A DNA stretch of 64,000 nucleotides from Pycnococcus provasolii. Its lineage: Eukaryota > Chlorophyta > Pseudoscourfieldiophyceae > Pseudoscourfieldiales > Pycnococcaceae. A program made the position numbers and the translations under genes. Below, in pieces: positions 9,201-18,716 of this stretch (position 1 is the first letter of the stretch; each line of letters begins with the position of its first letter). The stretch lies in NCBI GenBank assembly GCA_938743325.2, contig OW568867.1, positions 62,001 through 126,000 on the forward strand. Direction: 5' to 3'. Under the pieces are notes generated by a model. The model was not told where the DNA came from and ran no database searches. It saw only the letters and a program-made list of their open reading frames with translations.

Positions 9201-9713
9201 CTGCTCAATCACCTCGCGCAGCTTGTCCTCCTCCCAGTCGTCCATCGTCTCCTCTCGCGGGTCTTTCTTTTCGACGGCTTTTCGCTTCCCGTACATGAGG
9301 TTGAGGTCGTGCGCAAACTTGCACGTCTCTGCGTTTTTGGCGCAGCATCCGTGCTTGAAGTACGCGCACAGGTAGTCCTTGGGATCGTCGCCCTCCGGGA
9401 CGTTCGGCTGCTTGATTGAGATTCCCTGCGTGCGCATGAGGAACTCCTGCGCCTCCTTGGCCTTTTTGCGCATTTGCCTGATGTGCGCTTTCCCCGCCTC
9501 TGTGGTTGGGTCCCTGAGGTCTCTCTCCCGCTGCTTGTGAATTTCCGCCCGCGTCGCCATCGCCGCGCCCTTCACCTGCCCGAACGTCTTGTTCTTCTTG
9601 TCGAGTTTGTCGAACTGGTCAGCTTCCTTCTTGTTGTCCTGACGAATCTTGTCGTGCGATTGTCCCTCCTTTTTCGCCGCGGCGCGCGCCTGCTGGATGG
9701 GCGTCTTTCCCAT
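6288..9713 (-). CDS. DFRP1/ZC3H15-type zinc-finger protein fused to ABCF2/ARB1-type ATPase
   Basis: One uninterrupted frame encodes 1141 residues. Residues 1 to about 440 match DFRP1 (ZC3H15, yeast Tma46), the partner of DRG1 GTPases. There is a basic N-terminus with KNKTFGQVKG, then a CCCH finger at about 116-135 (YLCAYFKHGCC...CKFAH), an ETMDDWEEDKL segment, and a second CCCH finger at about 187-215 (IVCKHF...CKYRH). An acidic and Ala/Ser-rich linker follows. From about 570 the protein is an ABCF ATPase of the ABCF2/ARB1 kind: Walker A GQNGCGKT (about 637), signature SGGWRMR (about 751), LLLLDEPTNHLD, then a second cassette with GPNGAGKS (about 951), SEGQKSR and LLLLDEPTNHLD. EVPIPEHMDLYHL and PPPVIPFQNVSF are ABCF2-like. 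Both halves are ribosome-associated in other eukaryotes. The ATG at 9711-9713 starts MGKTPIQQ; the open frame extends upstream without an ATG. Confidence 0.9.
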   Translation of the reverse strand: MGKTPIQQARAAAKKEGQSHDKIRQDNKKEADQFDKLDKKNKTFGQVKGAAMATRAEIHKQRERDLRDPTTEAGKAHIRQMRKKAKEAQEFLMRTQGISIKQPNVPEGDDPKDYLCAYFKHGCCAKNAETCKFAHDLNLMYGKRKAVEKKDPREETMDDWEEDKLREVIEQKHGREKNFNKPTAIVCKHFIESVEKRVYGYFWKCPDGNGCKYRHTLPQGYLLKSDLEFLKQEEARRGKDREMEKDLEVAAMLDKIRQKPADQKAPLVSPEVFREWKAKKKAEAQAAREADLAARKKANTLTGRQLVELGQVSNDQDDESGGIHEVHDEVRMRKKEEDDEIARVEEEAKKLNEVARYEYEAELEAVSLAAMNAKKNGDDDDDDDDFDDDEEYDPYLTGEIKVGEDNDGSSKDNAVKAALDDAVSGMAKGKQAAEVDVEAEAPEAASDTSASASASASASASAAASQAGDDEDDEEEDKPKAFVSKRAKAKKLEENKNEFTGMGGSLGVNDLGIAVGEERLFTNKADEKAAKKAAAAAKREAKAAEKAAKAAAEGKMVKSSSGLSLRDKRAAKIAAAQDIEADSGLPPAAVRTVTGVLTSRITSRDIKIDSFSMGLSGVELVKDCTIELTIGRRYGIVGQNGCGKTNFLECLALKEVPIPEHMDLYHLKEEAAPSDKNAIESVVDYIKEEIERLEQQEQTIMEESGPDDERLQAIYERLESLDPSKFEVDATKLLVGLGFSEKMLQKPTKDMSGGWRMRVALARALFIKPTLLLLDEPTNHLDLEACVWLEEYLKNYPFCLILTSHSADFLNGVCTHMIWMTQQTLKYYTGNYDTFQKTVRNDEVIQQKKYEKEQEEIKHIKQFIASCGTYANMVKQAQSRQKQLDKMYAAGLTPPVGRERSFKFNFPECGKLPPPVIPFQNVSFSYSGKVEDYLYKNLEFGIDCDSRIALVGPNGAGKSTLLKLITGELTAVEGTVNRHPHVRIGKFHQHSIEVLDGTKTPLEFFMSRYPNTPEFKREQEQWRAFLGTYGCSGKYQTTKIGTFSEGQKSRLVFAMICMENPNLLLLDEPTNHLDMEAIDSLAEAIKAYNGGVVLVSHDFRLLEQVASEIWICDGYVKPWKGDIASYKKQLIKGMKLKNLDV

Positions 9714-10474
9714 GGCTGTGGTGTTCTTTCTCTCTCTCTGTATGTCTCTAAATATAACAAGGTTGAACTCCAAGACAAAAACTAGATGGTAACGATAACG
9801 AGGAGTGCGTTGAGTGGCGGCGGGCCAGTCAATGCAGTGAAGGGAGGTGAGGGGCCGAGGCGATGTTTCAGATGGGGAAATCGGGCGAGAGAGGGAGAAA
9901 AGAGGGGGGGAGGAGCAGGGAAGGGAAGGGAAGGGAAGGGAAGGAGAGGCGGCCTGCTCCGGGGGCCGGGGGGCGCGCAAAGCAAACCCAGCCTCAAACT
10001 CCAATTTTCAGATGCGAAAACGGCGGCTGATGAACTGATCAGACATTATTTCAGGAGGGGAGGTCAGGGCCTCAGGGGGGTGCAGAGGATTCGAGGGTGG
10101 GGAGGGGGAAGGAAAGGGAGGGAGTCGGTGAGGCCGCCTAGAATTCCCGTTTTCCAGCAGTAAAATGGGGATCCGTCGTATAGGTAGCCTACAGTGAGAA
10201 AAGCAGGGGAGGGGAGAGGCATCCAGCCAAGCCCACCTAGGGGGGATCCTCCTTCCCTAATCGCCTGGTGTTTCTTGTGCCCTGTTTGTTGTTTGTTGTT
10301 ATTTTCCTCGCCCTCTCGCCCTGCAGACCAGACCAGACCAGAACAAACGAGTGGGACAGTGGTGGGCCCCACCCTATTTATACGATAGTCTGGGTAGTTC
10401 GCGCCCACCCCCCTGCCACTGGGTCTCGCACTCGTCCTGAGTTAGTTAATTACGGTGTGCACGTACGGGAATCC
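9714..10474. other. Divergent promoter region with purine-rich tract
   Basis: About 760 bp between the fusion gene and the zinc-binding unknown. It contains a GGGAA-repeat purine tract near 9885-9975, a further G-rich stretch near 10050-10125, and TACGATAG at 10381-10388, about 90 bases upstream of the next ATG. No gene is seen. Confidence 0.5.
9917..9950. repeat. (GGGAA)n purine tract
   Basis: Five or so tandem GGGAA units within a longer G/A-rich tract upstream of the fusion gene. Confidence 0.8.
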
Positions 10475-10837
10475 ATGACTGCACAGGTTGCTCTCACTAC
10501 CTGTGCTACCTGTGAGACGTCGTCTGCTGCTGCTACCCTTGGTGCTTCGGTCCTCCTCGAGTCGCCTTCGAAAAAACCGCGTGTTGGATTAATGGACAAT
10601 TCAAGTGCTCCTGGCCCTGGGGGGGAAATGCACGGCGAGGAGAGCACACGATTACCAAACGCGTGTTTCACCGACGTCGAAAGACAGGACGGCGACGACG
10701 ACGGCGGCGACGACGGGATCTTGGCGGGAGCGCCGTGCAAGGAAAACGACGACGGAAAAATACACACAGCACAGCCGGCTCAAAAAGACGCTCCTGGGTC
10801 GAAAAAGACACCTCTCGTCGTGTCGACGGAGAACCGC

Positions 10838-10869
<32 letters not shown>

Positions 10870-11719
10870 CCCGCCCACCGTCGACTTCTCGTCCACGCAC
10901 GCCGCGGCGATACGAACGCTCGCGAAAACGCCCGCGAGGTCGGGACTCAGAAAAAGCGTCGTCAGCGCAAACGCACAACAACCTCCGCAGACGACGACGG
11001 CGACGAAAGGCACAGAAGACGGACACATCTACTGGCACGGCACAAGAGAAGACGACAAACCGGACGACTCCACAAATGCGTCGGCACAGCCGAGTAGGCC
11101 GCGAAGGAAAGCTGCGCTCAACGGAGAGACGAGGCGAAGGACCGGACGTGACGCCGAGGACGCGCCCACCGATGCGAGGTGTGAGATTGCACATTACGTT
11201 GCCGACGACGTCGACCGCACGCCCGCGGATGGACTAGACGCACCCATCCAAAATGCCAAGGTGGATCGAGGGAATACTACTGCAGCGGCGGAATCCAGCT
11301 CCGCCACAACACCCGCACCTATTGTCAGCGGACAGGTGCTTTGCGACCACTGCGGCGATCGGCTCATCGTTGGACTGGACGTCGTCGCGTCGTGCGTCAT
11401 GTGCAACAACACGGAAATTCCGTTCGACGTCTGCGAGATTTGCATCAACCAGCTCGTCGAGGCACAGAGAGCTGCTGCCGCAGCGACCACGGCAGCAGCG
11501 GCTTACGATAGCCAACAGAAGGCGACGTCATCGAAAGACAAGGGCACGCGAAAGCGAACACGTAAGCCACCCAAGCCACGACGCGCGGCACCGTTCCACG
11601 CATGCGATGCGGCGCAGTTTCAGACGCACTACGTTGACACGTGCCCCGATTGCGGTCAGCCTCTTTTGAGTAGGAGAGACGACAACGAGCTGGTGTTCAC
11701 GTGCACCTGCTCCGACTGA
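10475..11719 (+). CDS. Cysteine-rich zinc-binding protein of unknown function
   Basis: The 414-residue product is mostly low complexity. A likely nuclear signal, SPSKKPRVG, lies near the N-terminus and an Asn run is encoded by AAC repeats near 10839-10870. The C-terminal 130 residues are ordered-looking and cysteine-rich: VLCDHCGDRLIVG, then SCVMCNN, then FDVCEICINQLVE, a spacing reminiscent of a ZZ-type or related treble-clef finger. A basic segment (KRTRKPPKPRR) follows, and then a zinc-ribbon-like pair (DTCPDCGQPLL and FTCTCSD). This suggests a nuclear binding protein, but I do not recognise the family. ATG 10475 is chosen because the upstream extension has no ATG. Confidence 0.6.
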
Positions 11720-11792
11720 CGCGACAAAGTCTGCCTCCTCCAAAAAACACAAAAATTTCTTAAATTTTTTTTCTCCTCTTATGTTATATCAT

Positions 11793-12464
11793 TCAACCTT
11801 TATCTTTACCAAGCTTAAGCACGACGAGATCGTCGTTTGCAACCGCACGCGCTAGCTTCTTTCCCCAGAACAGCTCAGGTTTGATGGGACGCGGCACGTC
11901 CTCCTCCTCCAGGCGTTCGAACGTCAGGCCAAGAGGTGACACCGCCTGGCGGTAGAACTCAGACGTTCCAGCAAGCGTCAACAAGACGAGATTGTCATTC
12001 TCAATGTCATGTTGCCGCGTGATGAGCTGCCGCACAAGCTCGGAACCCACACCTTTGCCTCTGTGCTTCTTTGCCACCACGATGCTGGCCATCTCGTAGA
12101 GCTCCCCGCTCCAATCTGGCTTGAGGTCAAGAGCCCTGACAACCGCACCAACGGCGTTTTGCTGTCGATATAAACATGGCCAGGGCTTGAGCTGCCCGAA
12201 CGCCGCAATCTCACCCGAGTTTTCGTCATCCTCTACTACGAGAAACCGATCCGTCTTCAAGCCGAGCGGATTCATAGCCTCTCGCAGCACCATAGAGGCA
12301 ATTTTGCCAGCGTCATCTTCGCCTGCGGGACGTGCGCGGTAACCCCTGACGCCAAAGGATGACGACGACGCACACGTCCGAGTTCGATTCTGAAGCGCAA
12401 GGCAACGCCGAGGAGCACGCGCGACGAACACGCGCGCGTGAACGGAGTGCCCCGTCGTGGACAT
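11793..12464 (-). CDS. GNAT-family N-acetyltransferase, probably organelle-targeted
   Basis: The 223-residue protein has a GNAT domain from about residue 40. The acetyl-CoA pyrophosphate loop is clear at about residue 135 (VVAKKHRGKGVGSELV, the RxxGxG motif). It is preceded by the strand LYEMASIVV and followed by LVLLTLAGTSEFYRQA, where the Tyr is the usual general-acid position. The first 40 residues (Arg, Ser, Ala, Thr-rich, few acids) resemble a chloroplast or mitochondrial targeting peptide. Plant plastid GNATs acetylate protein N-termini and lysines; the substrate here is unknown. It is divergent from the amidase gene with 124 bp between start codons. Confidence 0.82.
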   Translation of the reverse strand: MSTTGHSVHARVFVARAPRRCLALQNRTRTCASSSSFGVRGYRARPAGEDDAGKIASMVLREAMNPLGLKTDRFLVVEDDENSGEIAAFGQLKPWPCLYRQQNAVGAVVRALDLKPDWSGELYEMASIVVAKKHRGKGVGSELVRQLITRQHDIENDNLVLLTLAGTSEFYRQAVSPLGLTFERLEEEDVPRPIKPELFWGKKLARAVANDDLVVLKLGKDKG

Positions 12465-12588
12465 GCTGAGGCTGAGCGTGCATTATCCCGGACGAATCTG
12501 ATTCAACTGGGGGATTGAAAAAGTAGTCGGGGTTTGTTTCGCACTTCACTTTCTGCGCCCACTCCATTCTTCGAGATCGCGTCGTTGC

Positions 12589-14034
12589 ATGTCCACGTCT
12601 AATCCGACGCACCACCTGCGACGAGCGAAGGTCCACTGGAGAGCGAGGGCGCGAGTACACCGGTGCGGTTCCACCATGACTACTTACGCTTCCATAGCCG
12701 ACAATCTCGAGGCGTGCCGCCAAGCGTACGCAAACTCAACCAACGCACAAAAGGCATTCACCGTGCCGTTGTTCGACGAGGCGGCACAACACGCAGAGAG
12801 ACTGGACGCGACGCCTGCCACACGACCGGCACCTGCGCTGTGGGGTTTTCCCATTGCCGTGAAGGACATCTTCGACATGCACGGACATCGCACGTTCAAC
12901 GGACGGCAGAGCACGCGCACGGTGGAGCCTGCTGAGAGCGACGCCGCGGTCGTATCCGCCATCCGGCGAGCGGGCGCGGTGATCGTCGGAAGGACGCACC
13001 AGACGGAAATGGCGTTCTCTGCGACAGGGTACAATCCGCACTACCCACAGCCCCACTCGCCGTTCGGGAAAGGCCTCATGCCAGGCGGTTCGTCGTCCGG
13101 CTCGGCTGTCGCGGTCGCTGAAGGTGTAGCGACTGTCGCACTGGGCACCGACACGGGTGGAAGCATACGCGTGCCTGCAGCATGGTGCGGTGTAGTGGGA
13201 TTTAAGCCAACGAGCGGGCTCATCAGCCTCGAGGGCGTCGTTCCGCTTGCACCCAGCCTCGACACGTGCGGTTTCTTCGCGCGCAACGTTGCAGACTGCG
13301 CTCGCATGCTCAGCGTTTGCGCCCCTCACCTGGATATGGCGGAGGGCACGATGAAGCCGACGCCTCGTGACGTCTGGGACAGTGAAAGCAAGAGCTGGGC
13401 CATCCCATCACCGCAGAACCTACGCATCGCATGCCTGGAGGGTACTCTCACGAAGGACATTGACGCGCCAACGGAGGCAAGCTACCGCGCGGCGCTCGAC
13501 GCGATGCGCGGCGCAGGCATGTCCGTCGAGCCTCTCGAGCTTCCGTTTTTCGACGAGATCATGGAGGCGATGCGCGTGATTTTCTACGTCGAGGGGGCGC
13601 ACTCGAACCTCGCCATCGCCAGAGACGCGGAGGAGCTCGCGCAGGTTGACGAGACTGTGCGCCTGCGCATCGTGGACGGCAGCGCCATTCCCGCGACGGA
13701 GTACGTGACGGCATTGCGCACGCGCGCTCGTCTCCAGACCGCGATGTCCGAGCTCACCGCAAACGTGGACGCGATCGTGCTTCCAACTGTGCCCGTGGCT
13801 CCGCCGGATGTGGCTAAGTGCGAGTCGGACCCGAATGCGATGGCTACGGCGGCGCGTATGTCAAGTAGAAACACGCGGTTGTCCAATGTATTAAACGTAC
13901 CGGCCATCTCCCTTCCCTGCCATAAGGTCGGCGCGGAGTTTCCCGCCGGCCTTACGGTGATGGGCAGGACTCGCGGAGACGGCGCGCTACTGGCACGGGC
14001 AACCGCCATTGAGAGAGTATTATTGGCGTTGTAA
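12589..14034 (+). CDS. Amidase-signature family hydrolase
   Basis: The 481-residue protein has the complete amidase signature. The catalytic Lys is in FPIAVKDIFD, the cis-Ser in MPGGSSSGSAVAVA, and the nucleophile Ser in GTDTGGSIRVPAAWCG followed by VVGFKPT. This family hydrolyses amide bonds and includes GatA, fatty-acid amide hydrolase and bacterial amidases. The protein lacks obvious membrane segments. The first 29 residues are very basic and may be a targeting peptide; a second ATG at 12676 (MTTYASIADN) in a better context (ACCATGA) would remove them. The C-terminus ends normally (GDGALLARATAIERVL). I cannot decide between GatA-like and general amidase function. Confidence 0.85.
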   Translation: MSTSNPTHHLRRAKVHWRARARVHRCGSTMTTYASIADNLEACRQAYANSTNAQKAFTVPLFDEAAQHAERLDATPATRPAPALWGFPIAVKDIFDMHGHRTFNGRQSTRTVEPAESDAAVVSAIRRAGAVIVGRTHQTEMAFSATGYNPHYPQPHSPFGKGLMPGGSSSGSAVAVAEGVATVALGTDTGGSIRVPAAWCGVVGFKPTSGLISLEGVVPLAPSLDTCGFFARNVADCARMLSVCAPHLDMAEGTMKPTPRDVWDSESKSWAIPSPQNLRIACLEGTLTKDIDAPTEASYRAALDAMRGAGMSVEPLELPFFDEIMEAMRVIFYVEGAHSNLAIARDAEELAQVDETVRLRIVDGSAIPATEYVTALRTRARLQTAMSELTANVDAIVLPTVPVAPPDVAKCESDPNAMATAARMSSRNTRLSNVLNVPAISLPCHKVGAEFPAGLTVMGRTRGDGALLARATAIERVLLAL

Positions 14035-15277
14035 ATAAAATAAGAAAAAAATCCGGGATTCCTTCATCAAGCAACAAGAATTCATGATTATTTTGAATTT
14101 TGATGGACCGCGTCATGTATGTACCTAGCGGCAACGATGAGAGAAGCCGCTGGCGCGTCAGATACGACGCCGCTCACGTACGTAGAACCCGCCTCGTGAC
14201 CCTCGTCTCGCTCTTCGCAAGCATTATTAGCAAGGGGCATGCCGCATGCTCGCCGGCTCGCCGCGCAACGAAAATCGCCGATTAGTTAGGGTTTTTTTGC
14301 GTGACGTGTTCCCGAGTCTCGACCACTCAAACCTGATTTTGAGCTCAAACTGTGTCGGCGACTCGGCGTGCACGATGCACGTCGAAGACAACGCGTGCAC
14401 CACCACCTCGCCGTACGGAAAAGTTTTTAAAATAAAAGACTAAAAGTGGAATTTTGATTTAATCAAGCAAGAGCCAAGAACCACGGGCGTTTAAAAATAA
14501 TTCTGCGTTTACACATGCTAGCTAGGAAGAGCACGCTTACTTATAAAATTCGAACATGCGAATTATGTTATTATACATACATTGTTTTTTTGATTGAGAT
14601 CCGTTCAAGTTTGTTACGTCTAGTACATACGGCCGGCATCATCTATTCATCTTAGTACAAGCATAATTAGACAAATTAATAGTAGAAGGTGTCGGAGTGT
14701 CGGACGTTGTACACTCAAAAACTAATAATGGTCCACGTCGTTGAAACTTGAAAGCAGGTACATGTACTTAAGGCTGTAACGGCGCGCAGGATAAGTGGAT
14801 AACGCAATCTTCTCCCGACTGCTCACTACTAGTCACTGCTCACTGCTCACTGCCGTTCAGCCCTAGAGGTTAGAGGTAGTGACCGTAGACGTAGGCACGT
14901 AGCCCAGCCCTAGCCCTAACCCTAGCCCTAACCCTAACCCTAGCCCTAGAACTGGTCACCAGGCACCACAACAACCACAAACAGGAACCACAAACAGGAA
15001 AGGAAGTAAGGCAATAAGGGCGGAGAGAGGTGAGAGAACTACGGTAAGCCGGTAAGATAGGCCATAGGGTACGATAAGGACCAATAAGGGTGTGAGACTG
15101 TTTGTCTGAGAAGTAAGGCCGCATAAACTAAACGAATTAGACCCGTCTTACTGTACTGTACTGACCACCCACCGGTCCGGCATCCGGAACTCGAAGGGCC
15201 CCCCCTCCCGGCCTCCCCTCCTTCCCGTCCGTGTTCTCTCCTTGCAACAACTTGCAGAATACGCCGCCCACTCAGAC
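14035..15277. other. 1.2-kb intergenic region
   Basis: This is one of the longer gaps, AT-rich between about 14440 and 14720. It contains short GCTCACT direct repeats near 14820-14852, a telomere-like array at 14903-14949 and TACGATAA near 15070. Short open frames (for example 14246-14443) show no recognisable protein. It probably holds the TRIC-like gene's promoter in its right half. Confidence 0.5.
14903..14949. repeat. Interstitial telomere-like repeat (CCCTAA/CCCTAG)
   Basis: About seven degenerate units of CCCTAA and CCCTAG lie on the plus strand roughly 330 bases before the next ATG. It is too short and too internal to be a chromosome end. Confidence 0.85.
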
Positions 15278-16372
15278 ATGTCCGCCGACGCCTCGCCCGC
15301 CGCCGCGCCGCTCTTCCCGGATACAGACGCGCGACTGCTCGACCTCACGGCGCGCCTTGCGGCGGTCCCGCTCGCGCTACAGCTGTGCATGCACTCCTTC
15401 TACGTCTGCGCTCGCATACGAGCAACGTGGATACACAGGCCGTACCTGCAGTCTCTACTTGTCTCCTTCCTTGCGGCCTACGGGGGGGGCATACTGTCGT
15501 CGCTCCTCTTGGGTGAGGCGTGCTCGCCGCTGAAGATGGACGCTCTCATACTGGCTCACATCGTCGCGTGGTACGCGTACGGGTACTTGCCGCTCGTGCG
15601 CGTCTTAGTTAACCTGCCCGTCATTCGGGTTATGTTTGGCATTTACTCGAACGTCCTGCGTGCGGGACTCATCAGCATGCTCGTCGACGAGGTGAACGAG
15701 AAGCTCGGCACGTCCTCAAACGCCATGGCCCTCATCGTTGCAACCCTTGGCGGCTCAGGTGGAAAGTTTCTGCTCGACGCCGCGCACAGGCTGCACTTTG
15801 GACAGGCTCGCACGCACGGCGCGTCTGGCGTGCCGAACGTCGACGACGAGAGCGCGCCGGCGGCTGACGAGTTCGCGCCCGAGCTGCGCTGTCCCTCTTA
15901 CTCAAGCCGCTCGGCTCTGTGCTGTGCCGTCACACAGCTGACTGTGGTGCACCGAATGAACTTGCTCAGTCCCGCCGCGGGCGCCGCACTCAACGCCACG
16001 CTGCTCGTGGTCAATAGCCTGTACGTGGAGATGTACGGAACGGAAGCATACGACGTCACCGGCTACCTGAGCGGCATCTTCCACGCACTGACGGGAATTC
16101 CCGATCCTGCGCCTACCGGCAAGTCGGCCATTGCCACGCAGACGGACGCGCCTGGCGTCTTGCAAACGACGGAGGTCTCACTGCCGGCTCTCACTGCCAC
16201 CGCTCACACGTCGCCGATGGGAAGTCCGCCGATTGACTTTTATGACCCGAATGCGCCGCTTTTCCTCACGACGCCAGTATCGGCCATGCCATCAGCAAAT
16301 CGCGATGCACGCGACTACGGCCTAGGCTACCGCGAATCTGCCACGGTCGCTTCGACACTTCGATCGCGCTAA
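15278..16372 (+). CDS. TRIC-like (trimeric intracellular cation channel) membrane protein
   Basis: The 364-residue protein has about seven hydrophobic segments in the first 290 residues and a disordered tail. The segment SFLAAYGGGILSSLLLGEA (about residues 65-83) matches the glycine-rich GGGILS motif of TRIC channels. A second glycine motif (VATLGGSGGKFLLDA, about 155-170) occupies the position of the second TRIC repeat motif. TRIC channels carry K+ counter-current across the ER during calcium release. The family call rests on these motifs and topology only. ATG 15278 (MSADASPAAAP) is used; the frame is open upstream from a TTG. A few TACTG repeats lie in the promoter. Confidence 0.55.
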   Translation: MSADASPAAAPLFPDTDARLLDLTARLAAVPLALQLCMHSFYVCARIRATWIHRPYLQSLLVSFLAAYGGGILSSLLLGEACSPLKMDALILAHIVAWYAYGYLPLVRVLVNLPVIRVMFGIYSNVLRAGLISMLVDEVNEKLGTSSNAMALIVATLGGSGGKFLLDAAHRLHFGQARTHGASGVPNVDDESAPAADEFAPELRCPSYSSRSALCCAVTQLTVVHRMNLLSPAAGAALNATLLVVNSLYVEMYGTEAYDVTGYLSGIFHALTGIPDPAPTGKSAIATQTDAPGVLQTTEVSLPALTATAHTSPMGSPPIDFYDPNAPLFLTTPVSAMPSANRDARDYGLGYRESATVASTLRSR

Positions 16373-16439
16373 ATCATGACCTGGTGTTTGTGAAAAAAAG
16401 GAAAAGAAGAAAAGAAAACATGTGATCGATTGTTCTATC

Positions 16440-18497
16440 TTACACCTTGCGTATGCGAAGCTTCGACGGCGTCACCTCAACAGTCTCGTCGGCACGAAGC
16501 GTACCTAGCACCTCCTCCAAGTTAAGAGGTATGACGGGCGTGAGTTTAATATTTTCGTCGTTGTTTGCCGCACGGATGTTCGTCAGCTTCTTCTCGCGCA
16601 CTGGGTTCACCTCTAAATCTTTGTCGCCGCCCTTGTTGTATGTACCAACAACCATGCCCTTGAATGTGTCCTCGCCAGGAATCACGAACAGCTTCCCACG
16701 AGCTTCGAGCGCAGAGAGCGCATGCGCCGTGATCTTGCCATCTGCCATGCTAACGAGAGCGGGCTTGGCAGAATCTGCCACCGTCACCGCAGATCGAGGG
16801 CGCCACTCGTGCACCTCGCGACTGGCGATGGCCGTGCCCTTGCTCGCCTCCGCAAGACTTCTGGACAAGCCGAACAGCGAGCGCGACGCCGCGAGGAAGG
16901 CTAGGCGCTGCGTGGTGCCGCTTGCACTCCCCGTCATCTCCTCGAGTGTGCCACCCCGGTCGCTCATCGCGGCAATGATCGCACCGCCGTACTCGGTATC
17001 CACGTCGACCACAACGCGCTCCCACGGTTCTGTGATCGTCTCGCCGTCATCGCCGACGCTTGTGAGCACTCGCGGCGGCGTGACATCCACCTCGAAGCCT
17101 TCTCGGCGCATCTGCTCGAGCAGCACGCCAAGCTGCAGCTCGCCGCGAGCGCGCACCTCCACGCCGAGTTCTTTGCTTTTGTCAGCGCCAGCGTATATCA
17201 CCTCCAGCTCGATGGCGGGATTCGTTCGCGCCTCCGCTCGCAGTCGTTTGCCGATATCCGCCGCGCTGAACTTGGTACCCTCGCGTCCCGCGAGAGGTGA
17301 GCTGGACGGCTTCATGGTTACGGACACCGTCGGTGGATCGACGCGCGGCGGCGGAATCGCCTGCACTTCCGACTTCGCCGCGGCAATCGTGTCCCCCGGC
17401 CTCACCATCTCGGCAGAGTGACCGAGCATGAATGTTACGATATCGCCAGCAAGAACAGACTCGTCGCCGCCGAGTCTCTGCTTGTTCAGTCCACCGGAAG
17501 TGCGCTCGATCTTGATAACTTTCATGTTGGCGCTGAGCACCTCGGAACCTCTGAGTGCCTGTACCGCCACGCCCTCGCTTGCCGAGCCGGTGTACAGTCG
17601 TCCCGTCACCGAGACGCCAAGATGCTCGTCGTGCCCAACCATCGTTACGAGCATGCTCATCGGGCTGTCCACCGCGCCAGGTGCGCAGCGCGGTGGTGGG
17701 ATGCGAGATATCAGCGCATCGAATAGCGGCTGCATGTTTGCGGACGGCACGGTGTCCCCTGGATGCTCGCGAACGCACCAGCCGTTCTTGGCGGAGCAGT
17801 ACAGCGTGGGAAAGTCGAGCTGTTCTTCGGTTGCTCCCATGGTGTCGAGCATGTCAAAGACGTCGCTCTCCACCTCTCCACACCTCGCCTCGTCCGCACC
17901 CGGCCGGTCGACCTTGTTGAGCACAAGGACGGGAAGCAAGTTGAGCCCAATCGCCTTCCTCGCCACCGCCTTGGTTTGAGCCATGACGCCCTCGTAGGCG
18001 TCGACGACGAGAAGCACGCCATCCACCATGTCAAGGACGCGCTCCACCTCGCCGCCAAAGTCCGCGTGCCCCGGCGTGTCTACGATGTTGATTGCCGTGC
18101 TGCTGTGCTTGAGCGCCGTCACCTTGGAGACGATTGTGATTCCACGTTCTTTCTCTAGCGGGTTGTGGTCCATAACGCGTTCCCTGTTATCGCCATCCTC
18201 CACCTGGTTCTCCTTCTTGTGATCGGCTGGCAAGCACGCCTTCAGCATGCAGTCTAGCAGCGTCGTCTTGCCGTGGTCGACGTGCGCGACGATCGCGACG
18301 TTGCGCATACCATCGGAAGACGGTGATGCTGACGAAAGGAAACGAACCACGGCAGGACGCAGGTGGTGACGAACAAACAAGGGGTGGTTATGACCAAGGG
18401 GTGAAGAGGCCAAGGCAAAATAGCCAGCAGACCAGGACGCCGACGACAGAGCGTAGACAGAGCCAACAGAGCGACGCCAAGGCCACCACGCCGCCAT
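16440..18497 (-). CDS. typA: TypA/BipA translational GTPase, organellar
   Basis: The 685-residue protein has the TypA/BipA order. The G domain carries AHVDHGKT (71-78), [22 protein letters not shown] (about 140) and NKVDRPGAD (about 194). EF-G-like domains II, III and V follow. The family-specific C-terminal domain contains [18 protein letters not shown] and ends [15 protein letters not shown]. BipA binds the ribosomal A-site region and helps ribosome assembly or stress translation. The first 60 residues are Ser/Arg/Trp-rich without acids, so mitochondrial or plastid import is expected; the sequence favours mitochondria weakly. The ATG at 18495-18497 is used. It lies in tandem with NDUFS3, 219 bp apart. 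Confidence 0.9.
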   Translation of the reverse strand: MAAWWPWRRSVGSVYALSSASWSAGYFALASSPLGHNHPLFVRHHLRPAVVRFLSSASPSSDGMRNVAIVAHVDHGKTTLLDCMLKACLPADHKKENQVEDGDNRERVMDHNPLEKERGITIVSKVTALKHSSTAINIVDTPGHADFGGEVERVLDMVDGVLLVVDAYEGVMAQTKAVARKAIGLNLLPVLVLNKVDRPGADEARCGEVESDVFDMLDTMGATEEQLDFPTLYCSAKNGWCVREHPGDTVPSANMQPLFDALISRIPPPRCAPGAVDSPMSMLVTMVGHDEHLGVSVTGRLYTGSASEGVAVQALRGSEVLSANMKVIKIERTSGGLNKQRLGGDESVLAGDIVTFMLGHSAEMVRPGDTIAAAKSEVQAIPPPRVDPPTVSVTMKPSSSPLAGREGTKFSAADIGKRLRAEARTNPAIELEVIYAGADKSKELGVEVRARGELQLGVLLEQMRREGFEVDVTPPRVLTSVGDDGETITEPWERVVVDVDTEYGGAIIAAMSDRGGTLEEMTGSASGTTQRLAFLAASRSLFGLSRSLAEASKGTAIASREVHEWRPRSAVTVADSAKPALVSMADGKITAHALSALEARGKLFVIPGEDTFKGMVVGTYNKGGDKDLEVNPVREKKLTNIRAANNDENIKLTPVIPLNLEEVLGTLRADETVEVTPSKLRIRKV

Positions 18498-18716
18498 GTT
18501 ACTGGTGGATGTGAACGCCAACAAAAAGAGGGGAGTGACAAGCGATCCGGGCCAGGCCCAGGGGGGGGGAAAGAACCAACCAGAGAACCAACCTTCAGAA
18601 CCAACCTGGGCAAAGTTCAGATTCGGGGTTCCAGAATTCGGATGTTTTTTCCGAATGGGGGTAAGACCTCAAGCTCTCATCGTTCGCTGGAAAGTTACTC
18701 ATGAGTCTTACTTACT

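Noticed and set aside
18498-18524. Nine extra N-terminal codons for TypA
   Set aside because: They begin with TTG, whereas ATG at 18497 gives a normal presequence.
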